Assembly (NCBI GenBank): GCA_023213315.1
Contig: JAKCPI010011627.1
Coordinates: 62,001 to 126,000 of the forward strand
Direction: 5' to 3'
Origin: Euborellia annulipes
Lineage: Eukaryota; Arthropoda; Insecta; Dermaptera; Anisolabididae
DNA length: 64,000 nucleotides
Both the position numbers and the translations under genes were made by a program. Under the pieces are notes generated by a model. The model was not told the origin of the DNA. It did not search any database and worked only from the letters and a program-made list of their open reading frames with translations. Below are positions 1-21,089 of the stretch, in pieces (the stretch's first letter is position 1; every line of letters begins with the position of its first letter).

Positions 1-7
1 ATAAATT

Positions 8-110
8 AATCAGTGGGTGGCTGAATGGGTTAAGTGGTCGACTAAAAATTTTTTTTTCATCCTCACTTTACCAAACTTCGCGAGTTCAAATCCATCTCCT
101 GCACTTTTTT
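8..110 (+). repeat. tRNA-derived SINE head
   Basis: Box A-like GTGGCTGAATGGGTTAAG (18-35) and box B-like GAGTTCAAATCC (81-92) are spaced as in Leu/Ser-type tRNAs with a disordered middle. A T-rich stretch follows. It does not fold as an intact tRNA. Confidence 0.5.
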
Positions 111-299
111 TTTTTCATTCTTATTATAATCAATTTCCTTTTAACTTTCATGGTTCAAACCTAGAAAATTCCCAATTTTCTTTTATAAAAACAATGAAAT
201 AATCACAAGTAGAAAACGCATTGGTGAGACAATCAAAAATACACCTCCACAGTCTGAACCAAGGTATTGAGTCTGAATCATGTGCATATGATCAGCATG

Positions 300-571
300 C
301 AAGGGCAGATACAAGGGGGGGGGGTAAAGGGAGTAATTACTCCCCTCCCCCCGAGATTTAAAAAAAAAAAATACTTTTTTTTCCGAAAACAAATTTATTT
401 TGAATGTAAAATTTTAAAAATTAAAAAAATTTGAATTGTATTTATATTCTGGTAAACAAGTACAGAATGCGCGTTTAAATTACCGAAATTAAGAAAAAAT
501 AGTGTGCTGTACGACGAGTCACACCAGATTACCCCCCCCCCCCCCGAGAAACACCTCTGGATCCGCCCTTG
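300..571. mobile_element. hAT-type MITE with perfect 8-bp TSD
   Basis: It begins CAAGGGCAGAT and ends ATCCGCCCTTG, with the 8-bp duplication TCAGCATG on both sides (292-299, 572-579). G/C runs flank both ends. Its right part carries the complement of TAATCTGGTGTGACTC, a module shared with the HPE family. No coding capacity. Confidence 0.85.
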
Positions 572-579
572 TCAGCATG

Positions 580-1443
580 TGACAAATATTAATTTTAAAC
601 ATTTTTTTAAACTCCACCCATTTCACAGGCCAAGCATGCGACAGCAACGCCAAGGTGCTAGGTGCGGAGCTGATGTTAAACACAAACTGTGTATCACGAA
701 TAGCCGCTTCGTGTCACCCCCCTGCAGTTGCCTTTTAACGCGCCATTCTTTCACTGCATATTCGCGATTATTATTAAAAAGTTTTTTTTTTATTTTGTGA
801 TTATTAGTGTTCATCAGTGTTTTGATTAGTGCTTTTGGATGGTCGTCAACTTTCTTCGTCTTAGTCTCACACTGCGAGGTCGACTCAGGATTATTATTAA
901 TGGTAGGCCTATTTATAATATTTATTATAGTTTAATTATTCTCACTCTCTCTATTCTCTTGTAAAAGTGTGTATCTTAAAAAATTTTCTACCATATTAAT
1001 AAAAATCCTATTTCTTATTTTTTTCTTATATAAATGTCTTTTATCATTTTAACAATTCTTTATTAAAAAAGATTTCTAATAAAAATCATTTTACTTGGAA
1101 AAAGGTATTCTTGGAACTTGATTGTCACGTGCATAGGATAATCAAATCATACAACAGCAAGCTTGTTATTTAGTTCGAACTCTCGCCGCTTGATGTCCCT
1201 CAATCTGAGATGATATCAAAGTGTCTTTCCTATTTTTAATACTCCACAAATTATAATTCATCTTTTCTTAAAATGAATTTGCTTTATATATTGAAAGGTA
1301 TATTTTAATTTTGTTTTTTGTTAGGCGGTTACAATTGGATAAAATTAATAGGTGATGATTAGAAATCTAATTTTCCTTTTATTTTTCTACGCCAAATTTT
1401 TTCATATCAATCCATCCAAGTGAGGATATTGCCATGATTAAAC
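580..1443. other. No recognisable feature
   Basis: AT-rich sequence without a supported exon, RNA gene or complete element. Confidence 0.5.
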
Positions 1444-1640
1444 AGAGGCGTACCGAGACAGTTGGGGGCCTGGGGCGTCACTAGAAGAGGGCGCCTATAA
1501 ACATTTTGTACCAGAGGTGTATATTGAATTTTTCGGGGGCGAACTCATTTTTAAATATCCCCCTCCTCCATACACAAAAATATTTTTAAAATAACGTATA
1601 TCCCTGAACCCCGAGGGCCCGGGGCCTCTCAAAAAAAAAA
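1444..1640. mobile_element. Degraded hAT-like fragment
   Basis: It starts CAGAGGCGTACCGAGACAG, a common hAT MITE end, with GC-rich internal runs (CCCCGAGGGCCCGGGGCC near 1607-1624). A matching right end is not clear. Confidence 0.35.
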
Positions 1641-1660
1641 AAAAAAGTTTTCTTTTATAG

Positions 1661-3080
1661 GTCATTTTGATAACTTACCTACCCCAACATTAAAATAGCA
1701 GCTGAAGGACAAACTTTGCTATTTCGCCCATAGGCTTTACATTGAAGCGCTTTTAAATCAGGTTAATTAGCTTATATTTAGCTATTTGATGAAGATAGGG
1801 GCAGCCTGGTGGATATTATTGAAAAGGGTGAATAAATAGATCCAGAGCTAGTATTCAGGCAAATTTATTCGGATATAATACTAGCTCTGGATCTATTTAT
1901 TCACCCTTTTCAATTTAGCTATTTGATTAAATATTAATATAAAATAGGATCATTAGATTTATATAGGTGCTTATTTATCCATAAACAAGTTTAATTTGAT
2001 GTGATTTAAAGGTAGAACAATTTTCTTAGGTTAAGGTGAAAATTTCTAATTTATCTATTTTTGTCCTTATTTAATATCTTTTGGAAAATCTGTCTGTTAA
2101 TAGCTATTAAAAAATAAATAAAGACAAGGAAGGATGGGTTTTTATAAAATTACAACAAGAAATAGCTGATATAATGTTTGTATTTATTTATTATATGTAC
2201 ATTTACCTTATAAAGATCTATGAAATAATGTGTTAAAACATATAATTATTATTTTTTTAGGCCTATATTAATTTAATATAGAAAGATTAATATAAATATT
2301 AATTTAGTTTATCTGTTTTTTTAATTCCAAGAGTTTATTTTGCCTTTCTTCAGGTATATATGAGAATCTATCAGAGTAACTAAAAAAAAAAACAAGTAAA
2401 TAAGTAATTAAAATTTTAAAGTAGAAATATAAATTATTTCGAAAATAATGAATAATTGCAATGAATGAATGGAAATAAATATAGGTAAATGTAGAATGGG
2501 TGGTTGAATCATATTTGGAATAAGAAAAGTAAACATTCCTTTAAACCCTTCCTTTGTTGTTCATATCGCTGTCTTTTTTATTTAAATATGTTTATTACTT
2601 AGATTATATCAGTTTATTTTAATTATAACACATATTCAAGCACTATTCAAGCTAGGAGAGACCCACTTGTCACTTGTGAGACGTTTCACCTTTGTTGATT
2701 ATCCTAAATAATGTTTTGAATCATTATATGAAACAAAATATATATTTTTATTTGTTATTTACCTGAGATAAAGTGTTTAAAGTGTATTTGAACTTCGTTT
2801 CAGTCAAATTTCTTGTTGTTTATTGAGCATAACCTCTGACACTGACAGTTCATTCAACTTATTTTATGTTTAAAATTTAATTCTGTAAAGAATCTGTACT
2901 TCTCTTGATATCCTTTACGAGCACAATTGATAATATCACAAAATTTTGGCATCTTTGAGTATTTAGAGAGCCAAAATAACTCAAAAACAAACATTATCAT
3001 ATAAATCCCTATGTAAAAGCATTAAAGTTTGTCCTTCAGCTGCTATTTTAATGTTGGGGTAGGTAAGTTATCAAAACGAC
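1661..3080. mobile_element. 1.4-kb non-coding element with about 56-bp terminal inverted repeats
   Basis: The left end (1661-1717) contains TAACTTACCTACCCCAACAT and AGCAGCTGAAGGACAAACTT. The right end (3025-3080) is its near-exact reverse complement. The interior is AT-rich without an ORF. No clear target duplication. Confidence 0.65.
1818..1914. repeat. Near-perfect palindrome, 38-bp arms
   Basis: Arms 1818-1855 and 1877-1914 are reverse complements (TAGATCCAGAGCTAGTATT and its complement) with a 21-nt loop. It lies inside the 1.4-kb TIR element. Confidence 0.8.
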
Positions 3081-3155
3081 TTATTGGAAATTTTCCTGTT
3101 TGGCTCACATCCTCTCTTTTTATTGATTTATTTATTAAAATACGATACAAAGAAT

Positions 3156-3399
3156 CAGGGCCGGATCTAGGGGAGGGGGGGGGCAGTGGGTGCACGTGCC
3201 CCGGGCGGCAGATATCAGGGGGCGGCAAATTTTGCGTCTCTTAAAAAAAAGGTAAAATATTTTTTTCGGACGGGAAATTTGGTTCCGCGAAAAAAAAAAA
3301 ATTTCGCAGAAAAATTTTTGAGATCAGGGAAAATTTTAAGGAGGGGGCGGCAAATTAAATTTTGCCCCCCCCCTAAAAAATCTCCTAGTTCCGGCCCTG
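3156..3399. mobile_element. GC-rich MITE, CAGGGCCGGA ends
   Basis: It begins CAGGGCCGGATCT and ends AGTTCCGGCCCTG. The interior has GGGCGGCAGATATCAGGGGG and a GGGGGCGGCAAATT repeat. No 8-bp duplication is visible. A second partial copy is at 19838-20000. Confidence 0.6.
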
Positions 3400-3892
3400 A
3401 TGATATTGGGAAATCAATTGGCGTATGTTAAATTAAAAACTGAGAAAAATATTTAATTAGTATTTGAATCATTTTAAATTATTTTAAAAATTATATTTTA
3501 TCAATTTAAAAATTGAAAAATTAAATCTCACAATTATTTTTTTATAATTCGTCATATATATTAAATTTCAACTTTCCTATTTTTGTCGTCATGGCTTGTG
3601 ACGTCTCAACTTGTAGCGTCACGGCTTTTGACGTCACGACTTGTAACGCGACATGCTGATAGAGAAACTAAAAAATTTGTGTCGATCAAAATAAAGTTTC
3701 ACTTTAAAAAAGTCGATGTTTTTTGTAAATGCTGAACTTTCTTTTTGGCTGGGTCAAAAAATTTGAAAAAATTCTCAGACATATGCCAAATCAAAAATGG
3801 TCGGGTCCAAAGTGGTCGGGTTGGCATGGAATGCCCCATATATATTTGATGACTTCTTGTTTAACGGGGGGCCACCGATCCCAATTTTCAGC

Positions 3893-4229
3893 CAAGGGCG
3901 GATCCAGAGATGCTTCTCAGGGGGGGGGGTAATCTCAAAAAAAAATTTTTTCGCGGAACCAAAGTTTTCCAACACACACCGCCGCGGAACATTCCCTCTT
4001 TTTACGGAACCAAAAAAATTTTTTTTTAGAGACACTAAATTTTTGCCATCCGCGGGAAGACCAAAATTTTTTTCATGAGCAGCCCGTGAAACATTCCCTC
4101 TTTCGCGGAACCGAAATTTTTTAATATTAATTTTTTTTTAATTTTACATTAAAAATAAATTTTTTTTAAAAAAACAAGTATTTTTTCCAAATCTCGCGGT
4201 GGGGGGGTAATTACCCCCCCCCCCCCTTG
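3893..4229. mobile_element. hAT-type MITE with perfect 8-bp TSD
   Basis: It begins CAAGGGCGGATCC and ends CCCCCTTG, with TTTTCAGC duplicated at 3885-3892 and 4230-4237. The interior has several CGCGGAACC-type modules. The right TIR is shortened compared with sister copies. Confidence 0.8.
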
Positions 4230-4391
4230 TTTTCAGCACTGCTTGGCGTTGCTTAACACCTGACTGTTGTTCATCATTTTTGGATCGCCGGCCTTTTTTT
4301 TTTCTTTTTGCTTATTTATGGTAATAAATATTTTTTTAAAGATTTAATCAGATAATTTGAATTGTTGAAAATATTAATTTTTAGATTCATA

Positions 4392-5876
4392 ATGCCTTCG
4401 CCAAGAACTTTAAAGCAACACATGGAGAAATATTTTAAAGATAAATTTTTAGAATTCATCACTTCAAACGATTATAAAAGTCAAATGAAGTTGAATCAAT
4501 TCAGAGATTTGATTCAAATAAAATTTCCACAAAGTATTATTGATAAATTGATGAATGAGTTGTTGAGTTTGTATAATGAAGATTCGGATGGACGATATCT
4601 TCTTTTACAGACGAGAATTATCGAATTACTTCTTTCTGAACATACGAAGGAATTGTATCAAAATCCTGATTCCATATGCACCCTATATGTACCCGAGGAA
4701 TGATGATGATGACTTTTCTGATTTTGTTAATTTTGATGAAAATGATTCGGATTTGAACAAAGTTATTAATTGTTCGACTTTTAAAAGTGATATTATTAGA
4801 ATTCTTGATTTGTATAGACCCAATTTAACACGTTTCGATATGGATTGGAAATTTCAGGACAGCTGCATCAAATCTGTATTGCCATTTATGACTGATTTAA
4901 AAATATTAAATATAAACATAGGTGAATTGGATGAAATTGACGATTTTATAGAATTTGTTTTACAAACTTGTCCTCTATTAGAAAAGTTGCGCATCTCTGG
5001 TGATCATCTTATGGTGAGGTCTGTTGAGATAATAGAAAAATGGCCTATAAATGAGAATCTTCGGGAATTAACGTTTTCGAATGGTAATTATAATATTAGT
5101 GACGAAAATAGAAATCCAATGATTACAGCCAAGATTCTAGAAAGATTTCCAAATATTGAAATTTGTGAAATGCCTGCAATTGTTGATGCATTAAAAATAT
5201 TAGAACCGGAAATACCAAAAAAATTACAAAAAATTGTTATTGATTCTAAAGATGATTTAGCAAATAATCAATTAGTCCATCGTTATTATCCATCTCTAAA
5301 AACAATGGCGTTAATAAAATCAAAAAATGAAGTTATTGAATATTTACCGAATTTCAAATATTTATCAGATTTTTTTATATATACTGAAAATGAAGAAATA
5401 ATTATAGAAAATTTATCAAAAATGAGATTACAAGTTAAGAGTCTTGATTTATTAATTGATAAAATAAATGTAACTTTGTTACTTGAACAATGTCCAAATT
5501 TAGAGAGTTTAGCTGTTCTAGGACATTGGAAAATAGAAAATCGATGTGTTTATCATGAGAATTTAAAATCTTTCACGTTTATGGATTAGAACAAATTACT
5601 AAAGATATAAGCATTTTTCTTCAAGGTTTAATAAAAATTGAAAAACTTTTTATATATACATGGGAATTGGAACCCATGGCTGATTCTCAAATCTCTAAAT
5701 TCATTTCTACTTGTGAAAATATTAAAATTTTCTCAATTAAAGGAATTGATTTTACAGATACTTTACTAAAGATGATACAATCATGTCATAAGTTAGAAAA
5801 AATTATTTATTTTTGTGATGATCAACTCTTACGTAATAAAGTAAAAGATTTTATTAAAAAAATAATTTCAATATAG
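4392..5876 (+). pseudogene. Broken leucine-rich-repeat-like protein gene (two frameshifts)
   Basis: Three collinear open segments lie end to end: 4392 to about 4697 (from the ATG, about 103 codons), about 4697-5586 in a second frame (about 297 codons) and about 5587-5876 back in the first frame (about 97 codons, stop TAG). The reading continues sensibly across both shifts, so one ancestral protein of about 495 aa is likely. The N-terminal 100 residues look helical. The rest shows spaced leucine segments (LEKLRISG, LRELTFSN, LESLAVLG, LKSFTFM) typical of irregular, F-box/LRR-like repeats. No F-box was seen. The first shift falls at a GAT-repeat run (4699-4713), a slippage-prone spot, so sequencing error remains possible. 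A TTTTTAG acceptor-like site precedes the ATG at 4384. No intron is visible. Exact function unknown. Confidence 0.7.
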
Positions 5877-6187
5877 AATATAAATCAGGGATTTAGTGAT
5901 GGAAGATGACGAGTGATTCCAAAATCTCTTAAGCAAAATTGAAGCAGTGTTTCTTAACGCCTTATTGAAAATAGACTAGTTCAGAATTTAAGATAGCAAG
6001 ACCCAAGGTGAGCAAGACCAACAAATGCATCGACTTAAGAATTACAGATTGTCAACAAAAGATGGAATTTTTTGAAAATTCTGCTGGAAAAACTATCAAG
6101 TTGAAGAATGTTGAACCTTTTTAATGGCCTGATATATGGGCAGAATTGGGTTTTATACATATATATTGCATATTCTCTAATCCTCAC

Positions 6188-7218
6188 CAGGGGTGCAGCG
6201 AAGAGATTTTTCAGGGGGGGAAGGGCCAAAAATGCCAACTAAATTTAATCAATTTGCCAACTGTACAATTCACATTCTTTTTATTTGGACGTTAAGTCCC
6301 CTCCTCCTTCAATTTGCTATTTTAATATTAAAAAACAAACAAAATTTTTGATAGAAATATAATTAAGGCAAAATTTTTTTCAAATGAGAGATTCCAGTTT
6401 CGCTTTACGAGTATGATTCTGGAACGAATTATGCTCGTTAAGCGAGGTTTCACTGTACATAGAAATATAAAGTTTCAGCCCAATTTGTAGGCGATTTAGT
6501 AGTACTACAAAACAGGGCTAAAATTTTAGAAAAATCGGAATTCTTCAGTTTTTTCAACGTTGGACACCCCTAATAAGTAAAGAATGTGTAGAATCTTTTA
6601 CCATTGGCCAGGGATGGTAAAAATTATATTCAGGAGTGTCTTGAAAAAAAAAAAAGTGGGAAAAAATGCAATTTTTCTAAACTTTTAGCCGTGTTTTGCC
6701 ACCTCCGATTGGGCTCAAACTTTACAGTATAGACCTCTTTTTCTATGTATTTCAACTATCTGCATATTTTTAAGGGGTGACGACTTAAAAATATCTAGAA
6801 AATTCAAAATAAGAGTCGCTTTTGAGGAGATTATTTATTAAAATTTAATTTTCTCTATATCTGCTGATGGCGCAAAATTGATGGTAAAATTTATATTTCT
6901 AACAAAAACATTGTTTAATTGGAATTCCTTTTTTTTTTACAATTATAGTAAATAAAGAAAATTATTCCATTTCTAATAACAAATGAACGACTGAGGTTTC
7001 TTTTATTTGTTCAAATATTTTATTTTTCTCTTTTAAAATAGTCCTAATGATTTTTTCTGTGTTTGTATAAATTTATATTCAGTAAAAAGAAAATAAATTT
7101 ATTTTTTTTTAATTAAAATATAAATTAATTTCTAAATTTTATTTTGTCAACTGGTCCTTGATTTTGCTAACTCGATCCGACCTGGGGGGGGGACTCCCCC
7201 ACCTTGGCTACGCCCCTG
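6188..7218. mobile_element. 1.03-kb non-autonomous hAT-like element
   Basis: It begins CAGGGGTGCAGC and ends GGCTACGCCCCTG. Flanking 8-mers ATCCTCAC (6180-6187) and ATCCTCCC (7219-7226) match at 7 of 8. The interior contains a mariner MITE remnant (6395-6457) and a fold-back block related to 48030-48830. No transposase. Confidence 0.75.
6395..6457. mobile_element. Mariner-type MITE remnant
   Basis: The sequence GCTCGTTAAGCGAGGTTTCA followed by CTGTA is the reverse complement of a TACAGTGAAACCTCGC mariner-type end. Only one end is recognisable. Confidence 0.45.
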
Positions 7219-7226
7219 ATCCTCCC

Positions 7227-7746
7227 AAAAAATCTCTCCAAAATAATATTTATCTTTCCTATATGATTCACTTTGTATTGTAGTAGGATACTTATCTTTT
7301 GTATAAAATCAATCTTTGAATTGTTATTAAAAAATGTATGAACCGATTTCTTAATTCTAAAGTTCTAATTAAAAATTTAAAAAAAAAAAGTCAAATTCTA
7401 GTATTATTACATGTATAATTAACAAACTTAAACAAAAAAAAAAAAATTTCATTAATTGGTGTATTATTAATTAAAAAAACAAATCATGCAGCTCTTGTTG
7501 GAACACAGTATATATTTATTTATTTCAATTAAATTGACTTATTTATTTATTCAAAAATATACAGTGAATGAATCAAGAATATTCATTCAACTGGGAAAAA
7601 TAAATCCAGCTATGGGTCGGGCCGGAATCCGAAATACAATAAAAATTTAAATTTAAAGATTAAATTAAAAAAAAGAACATTCATAAAATAAAAAATATAA
7701 AAAAAGATAAAAAAAAAATACAATTAAGTTAAATAATCTATAATAA
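7227..7746. other. 3' flank of the kinase gene, no other feature
   Basis: Very AT-rich with A and T runs. It includes the presumed 3' UTR of the minus-strand kinase gene (just below 7747). Confidence 0.4.
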
Positions 7747-17144
<9,398 letters not shown>

Positions 17145-17517
17145 CTCAAATCAAATTATTTAAATATATTATGAAAAACTTCTTAAATGAGAAAAAAAAA
17201 ATATATATAAATATATATATATATCAAAATGATGTATAACAAATTAATCAAATTCAAAAGTTATTTAAAAATTATTTCATATCGTTTGTTTGAAACTTTG
17301 AAAGTTTTTTCCACGAGAGGCGCTGCTTGTTTACAAACTGTTGAAAACTAAAATCCCTAAAAACATAACAAGTTTTTTTTTTTTAATTTTTAAAAAATTA
17401 TTTTTTTAAATTTCAAATATTCAAAGTCATTTATTAATTTAATTTAAAATTTTAACTTTTCCCAGTGCCATCAGCTAACTTCAGTATGAAGAATATTGCA
17501 AATTTTATGTGGCTACC
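17145..17517 (-). promoter_or_regulatory. Presumed 5' UTR/promoter region of the Aurora kinase gene
   Basis: This is the sequence upstream of the kinase ATG: AT-rich, with TA runs at 17201-17225 and a short GC-richer patch near 17315-17335. No TATA or initiator element can be assigned with confidence. An NRF-1-like TGCGCGTGCGCA lies further out, at 17606-17617, inside a repeat. Confidence 0.3.
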
Positions 17518-17770
17518 AGAGTTGGGTTTTATATATTATTTTCTAGTTTTATACAAAAATTGCGGATAATACTGTATAAAAAGTATAAAATGTATAAAAC
17601 TTGGATGCGCGTGCGCAAACCCGACGAGAAAAGAAATTCAAATCATTTACAGAGTTGGCAAGTTTTATCCCGGCGTGTATAATACACGGTTTTATACATG
17701 TATAAAACTATCACGGATAAAACTAGGCCGATGTATAAAATGTAAAAAACCAACCCCCCGGAAAAAACAG
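17518..17770. repeat. TATAAAAC-rich repeat, blocks A then B
   Basis: Block A (17518-17640) starts AGAGTTGGGTTTTATA and includes the NRF-1-like TGCGCGTGCGCA at 17606-17617. Block B (about 17650-17770) contains TATAATACACGGTTTTATAC. Both recur in reverse complement at 19470-19740. Confidence 0.55.
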
Positions 17771-18279
17771 CTTAAAAGCTTTTATGTCATATTTTTTAAT
17801 GTTTTAGAGCATTGACGATGTTGTTTTCTTTTTATTTAGTGAATAATATAATCAAAATGTTGTTAAAATAATTGAAAAATGAAATTCAAAAATTAAATAT
17901 GGAAACCTAACCTACAGCTATCAATTCATTTGTAAGTATATTTATTATTTTCTTTAATTAATTAATATCAAATAATTAAATTTAGTTTGCTTTTATTTTT
18001 TTAGGTTTCTGACAAGGAACTAAACGTATGGAAAACTAATTTTAGAATATATATGGCCCGAAAAGTGAAATCTGACAGGTGGTGCAAGTCTATTACCTCT
18101 AGATTTTAAAATATTTAAAAGTCATATTTGTTTTGGTTTCTATAATAGATAAAGAAGAAAAAACTGTACTACTGTTTTTAATTTTATCTTAATTTGTTCT
18201 TTCAAAAGGCATTTTTCTATGGTTAATAAAAAAAAAAAAAAAAAAAAAAATTTGAATTAAAACATTTGGAAAGCATCTC

Positions 18280-18550
18280 ATCTTTATGGAATGGATGAGA
18301 GCAAGTACAGGTGCAGCAAATAAAAGATGTTAAATAAATAAATAAATAAAGAGAGCTTTTGGATGCCGAAAAGGAGACGTTCCGGACAAAATTTTATTCG
18401 TCCATCCTCAGCCTCTCTGTTCTATGTACCAGGACTGAGAATGGACGAATAAAATTTTGTCCGGAACGTCTTCTTTTCGGCATTTGGCATCCAAAGCCTC
18501 TCTTTATTTGCTGCATCTGTACTTGCTCTCTTCCATTCTATAAAATTATC
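18280..18550. mobile_element. Foldback element with hammerhead-like arms
   Basis: Inverted arms GAGAGCAAGTACAGGTGCAG / TGCATCTGTACTTGCTCTC enclose a second inverted pair with GACGTTCCGGACAAAATTTT. Both arms encode CTGAGGATGGAC or CTGAGAATGGAC ... GTCCGGAACGTC, related to the hammerhead-like motif but with GGAAC in place of GAAAC. One end is found alone at about 47805-47830. Confidence 0.55.
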
Positions 18551-18763
18551 CAAAAAAGAATTATTAAATGTCAAGATAATAAGTATGAATATACTGAATC
18601 TTGTTTATGTTTAGTTCATGCCAAATGTATTATAAGAAGGTATTGCATACATAAACTTTAAACAATACCTGTATTACAGTACACTGGTTGTGAAGTGTTT
18701 AATAATTGTAACATAATAAATAAATGCATTGTATATATACATAAAAATATTTTGTTATTTTTA

Positions 18764-18989
18764 GGGTGAACGCACACCGATCGAGCAAAAACGTTTTTGC
18801 CTGAAACTGTTTTTTAATGCTTTTCTATGGGTCAACGCACACCGAAGAGACAAAACACAATTGGTCACGATTTGACATCATCGAACAAAATGTATTGCCC
18901 GAAAACGTTTTTGCTCGATCGGTGTGCGTTGGCATCGAGCAAAACGTTTTGACCGAAAACGTTTTTACTCGATTAATGTGCATACAGCC
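18764..18989. mobile_element. PIF/Harbinger-like MITE, TTA duplication
   Basis: It begins GGGTGAACGCACACCGATCG and ends with the diverged inverse ATTAATGTGCATACAGCC. TTA lies on both sides (18761-18763, 18990-18992). The interior repeats GAGCAAAAACGTTTTTGC-type blocks. Confidence 0.65.
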
Positions 18990-19469
18990 TTACTCATTTA
19001 TTCCTAAGATAATAACAATTTCCTGCTTTTTAATCTTTTAATCCCAATCATTATAAATTTATATTTTTTTTAGAAAAAACTTTATAAAAATTATTTAAAA
19101 AGGTAAATTTTAGAATTTTGGTGTTTAGGCTTTCGCAGTTTCATTAGTCCGGCCACTCATTCTGTGGCTTTCAGGTACATGATTATAAATTCTTCTTCAG
19201 CTAAGATTATAAAGGTTGTTACATCTGTGACAATCTCATTTGAATTGAATTTAGAATTTAGAATTTTATATTTGTTATTATTAACAATAAACGCTTCGGC
19301 CATTCATTCTGTGGTCAAAAAGTTAAAATTTTTTGCAAACAAACCACAGCTAAACCCAAATCAATTTAGTTCTGTCAATCATCAATTTTTGAAAATTTGT
19401 TTTTATATATTATAAATAAAAAGTTTCACTTTAATAAAAAATATAACTCATTCTAGTCATAAATGTTTT

Positions 19470-19745
19470 TGTTTTGAATTTCCTTTCTCGTCGGGTTTGC
19501 GCATGCGCATTCGAGTTTTATACATATTATACGTTTTATACAAGTTTTATACATATTATACGTTTTATACAAGTTTTATCCGCGATTTATGTATAAAACT
19601 GCAAAATCGTGTATAAAACCCAACTCTGATCATTTATCTGTTTTTCGGGGACTTGGTTTTTTACAGTTTTTTTTTACATCGACCTAGTTTTATCCGTGGT
19701 AGTTTTATACATGTATAAAACCGTGTATTATACTAGGGCCGCTAC
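19470..19745. repeat. Reverse-complement copy of the TATAAAAC-rich blocks
   Basis: It contains the complement of blocks A and B of 17518-17770, each inverted in place, with a local tandem duplication of TTTTATACATATTATACG (19515-19580). It carries an exact NRF-1 consensus TGCGCATGCGCA at 19498-19509. Confidence 0.55.
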
Positions 19746-19837
19746 ATCTCCTGTTTTATCCAGGAAGGTTTCGCTGGTCGGAATTTTATTTTTAGTTATT
19801 TTAATTTCTCCCTAAACTCACTGACATTAAGATTAAC

Positions 19838-20000
19838 CAGGGAGGTGCATGTACCCCGGGCGGCAGATATCAGGGGGCGGCAATTTAAGAAAGATTTACT
19901 AAAAAAAAGGTAAAATGATATGAATTTTGTATAGAAAATTTTAAGGAGGGGGTGGCAAATTAAATTTTGCCCCCTAAAAAATCTCCTAGTTCCGGCCCTG
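19838..20000. mobile_element. Partial CAGGGCCGG-family MITE
   Basis: Interior GGGCGGCAGATATCAGGGGG and right end AGTTCCGGCCCTG as in 3156-3399. The left end is eroded (CAGGGAGGTG). Confidence 0.55.
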
Positions 20001-20535
20001 CAAAGAATAATAATTTTTATACTCTAATTAAAAAGCCTTTAATTGGTTTTAAGTTTAATTTTTTATTTTTTATTTTTTTTTTTATTTTTAAAGTGAACAA
20101 AAAATTATTCGAACATTTTATTTCATTTTATTAATGATTTAAGAGATAATATTTTTACTTTTTATTTATTTTTTTGTTATAGAAATAACATTAACAAATT
20201 TAAACACTGTGCATATGAATAATAGTTACATGATCGGTCAAAAGATGGCGCAGTCAGTATTTTAGAAACTTTTAAAATCTATATTTTATGATAGAAATTT
20301 TTGTAAAAACATTTATCAATTTTTACTAAACTAATTTAGTAGATAAATACTGTACTTTTAAAATATGAGTTTTATTTTTTGAATGTATACAATAGTAAAT
20401 TTTCTGTTTCAATCCAAACAAAACATAACATGAAGGAGAGAAATAATGGCGATATCAGTATAAATCAGATTGAAATTTTTATTAATTTCAATTAATTCTT
20501 TCACTCTCTTATAAAATGTCTTTAAGGTATGGTCT
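20001..20535. other. No recognisable feature
   Basis: AT-rich sequence. A 72-codon minus-strand ORF at 20409-20627 has no recognisable motif and runs into a MITE fragment, so it is not called. Confidence 0.4.
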
Positions 20536-20765
20536 GACTTATCGGACAGCACACTAATTTTTTCCATAATTTCGTTAATATAAAGGCGCATTCTGTACTT
20601 GTTTGCCAGAATATAAATACAAATCAAATTTTTAAGTATTCATTTTTAAAATTTTACATTAAAAATAAATTTTTTTTTTCAAAAAAAAAAAGTATTTTTT
20701 TTTTAAATCTCGGGGGAGGGGGGATAATTTCACCCTTTACCCCCCACTTTTATCTCTCCTTGTCC
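20536..20765. mobile_element. Partial hAT MITE, CAAGGG family
   Basis: It shares AAAGGCGCATTCTGTACTTG, TTTACATTAAAAATAAATTT and the G/C-run right part with 33871-34118. The left terminus is missing. Confidence 0.55.
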
Positions 20766-21089
20766 TTTATCCGTTTTGTTAAAATTTCTTGAACATAGCC
20801 CGTTTCATAATATTTATAAGTAGAGACCGGACAAAAAAGCATAAAAAAATGGAAAAAAAGTGCTTAAAAAGCATAAAAATCTTGAATAAAAAGTTGTTAA
20901 ATAAGCATAAAAGTTGAAAAAAAGCATCTAATAAGCAATTTTTACTCATACCAATGGCATATACAAATTTTTTTTTAAAGAAACTAAATTTATTCCGCCC
21001 CGCCCTGCGAAATTTTTTTTTTTTTGCGGAACCAAATTTTTTTACCCTGCGGAAAAAATTTTTTTTACAGGGCTATATTTTTTCACACT

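Noticed and set aside
3156..3399. hAT MITE with TSD
   Set aside because: Ends look hAT-like, but flanking 8-mers (CAAAGAAT and ATGATATT) do not match.
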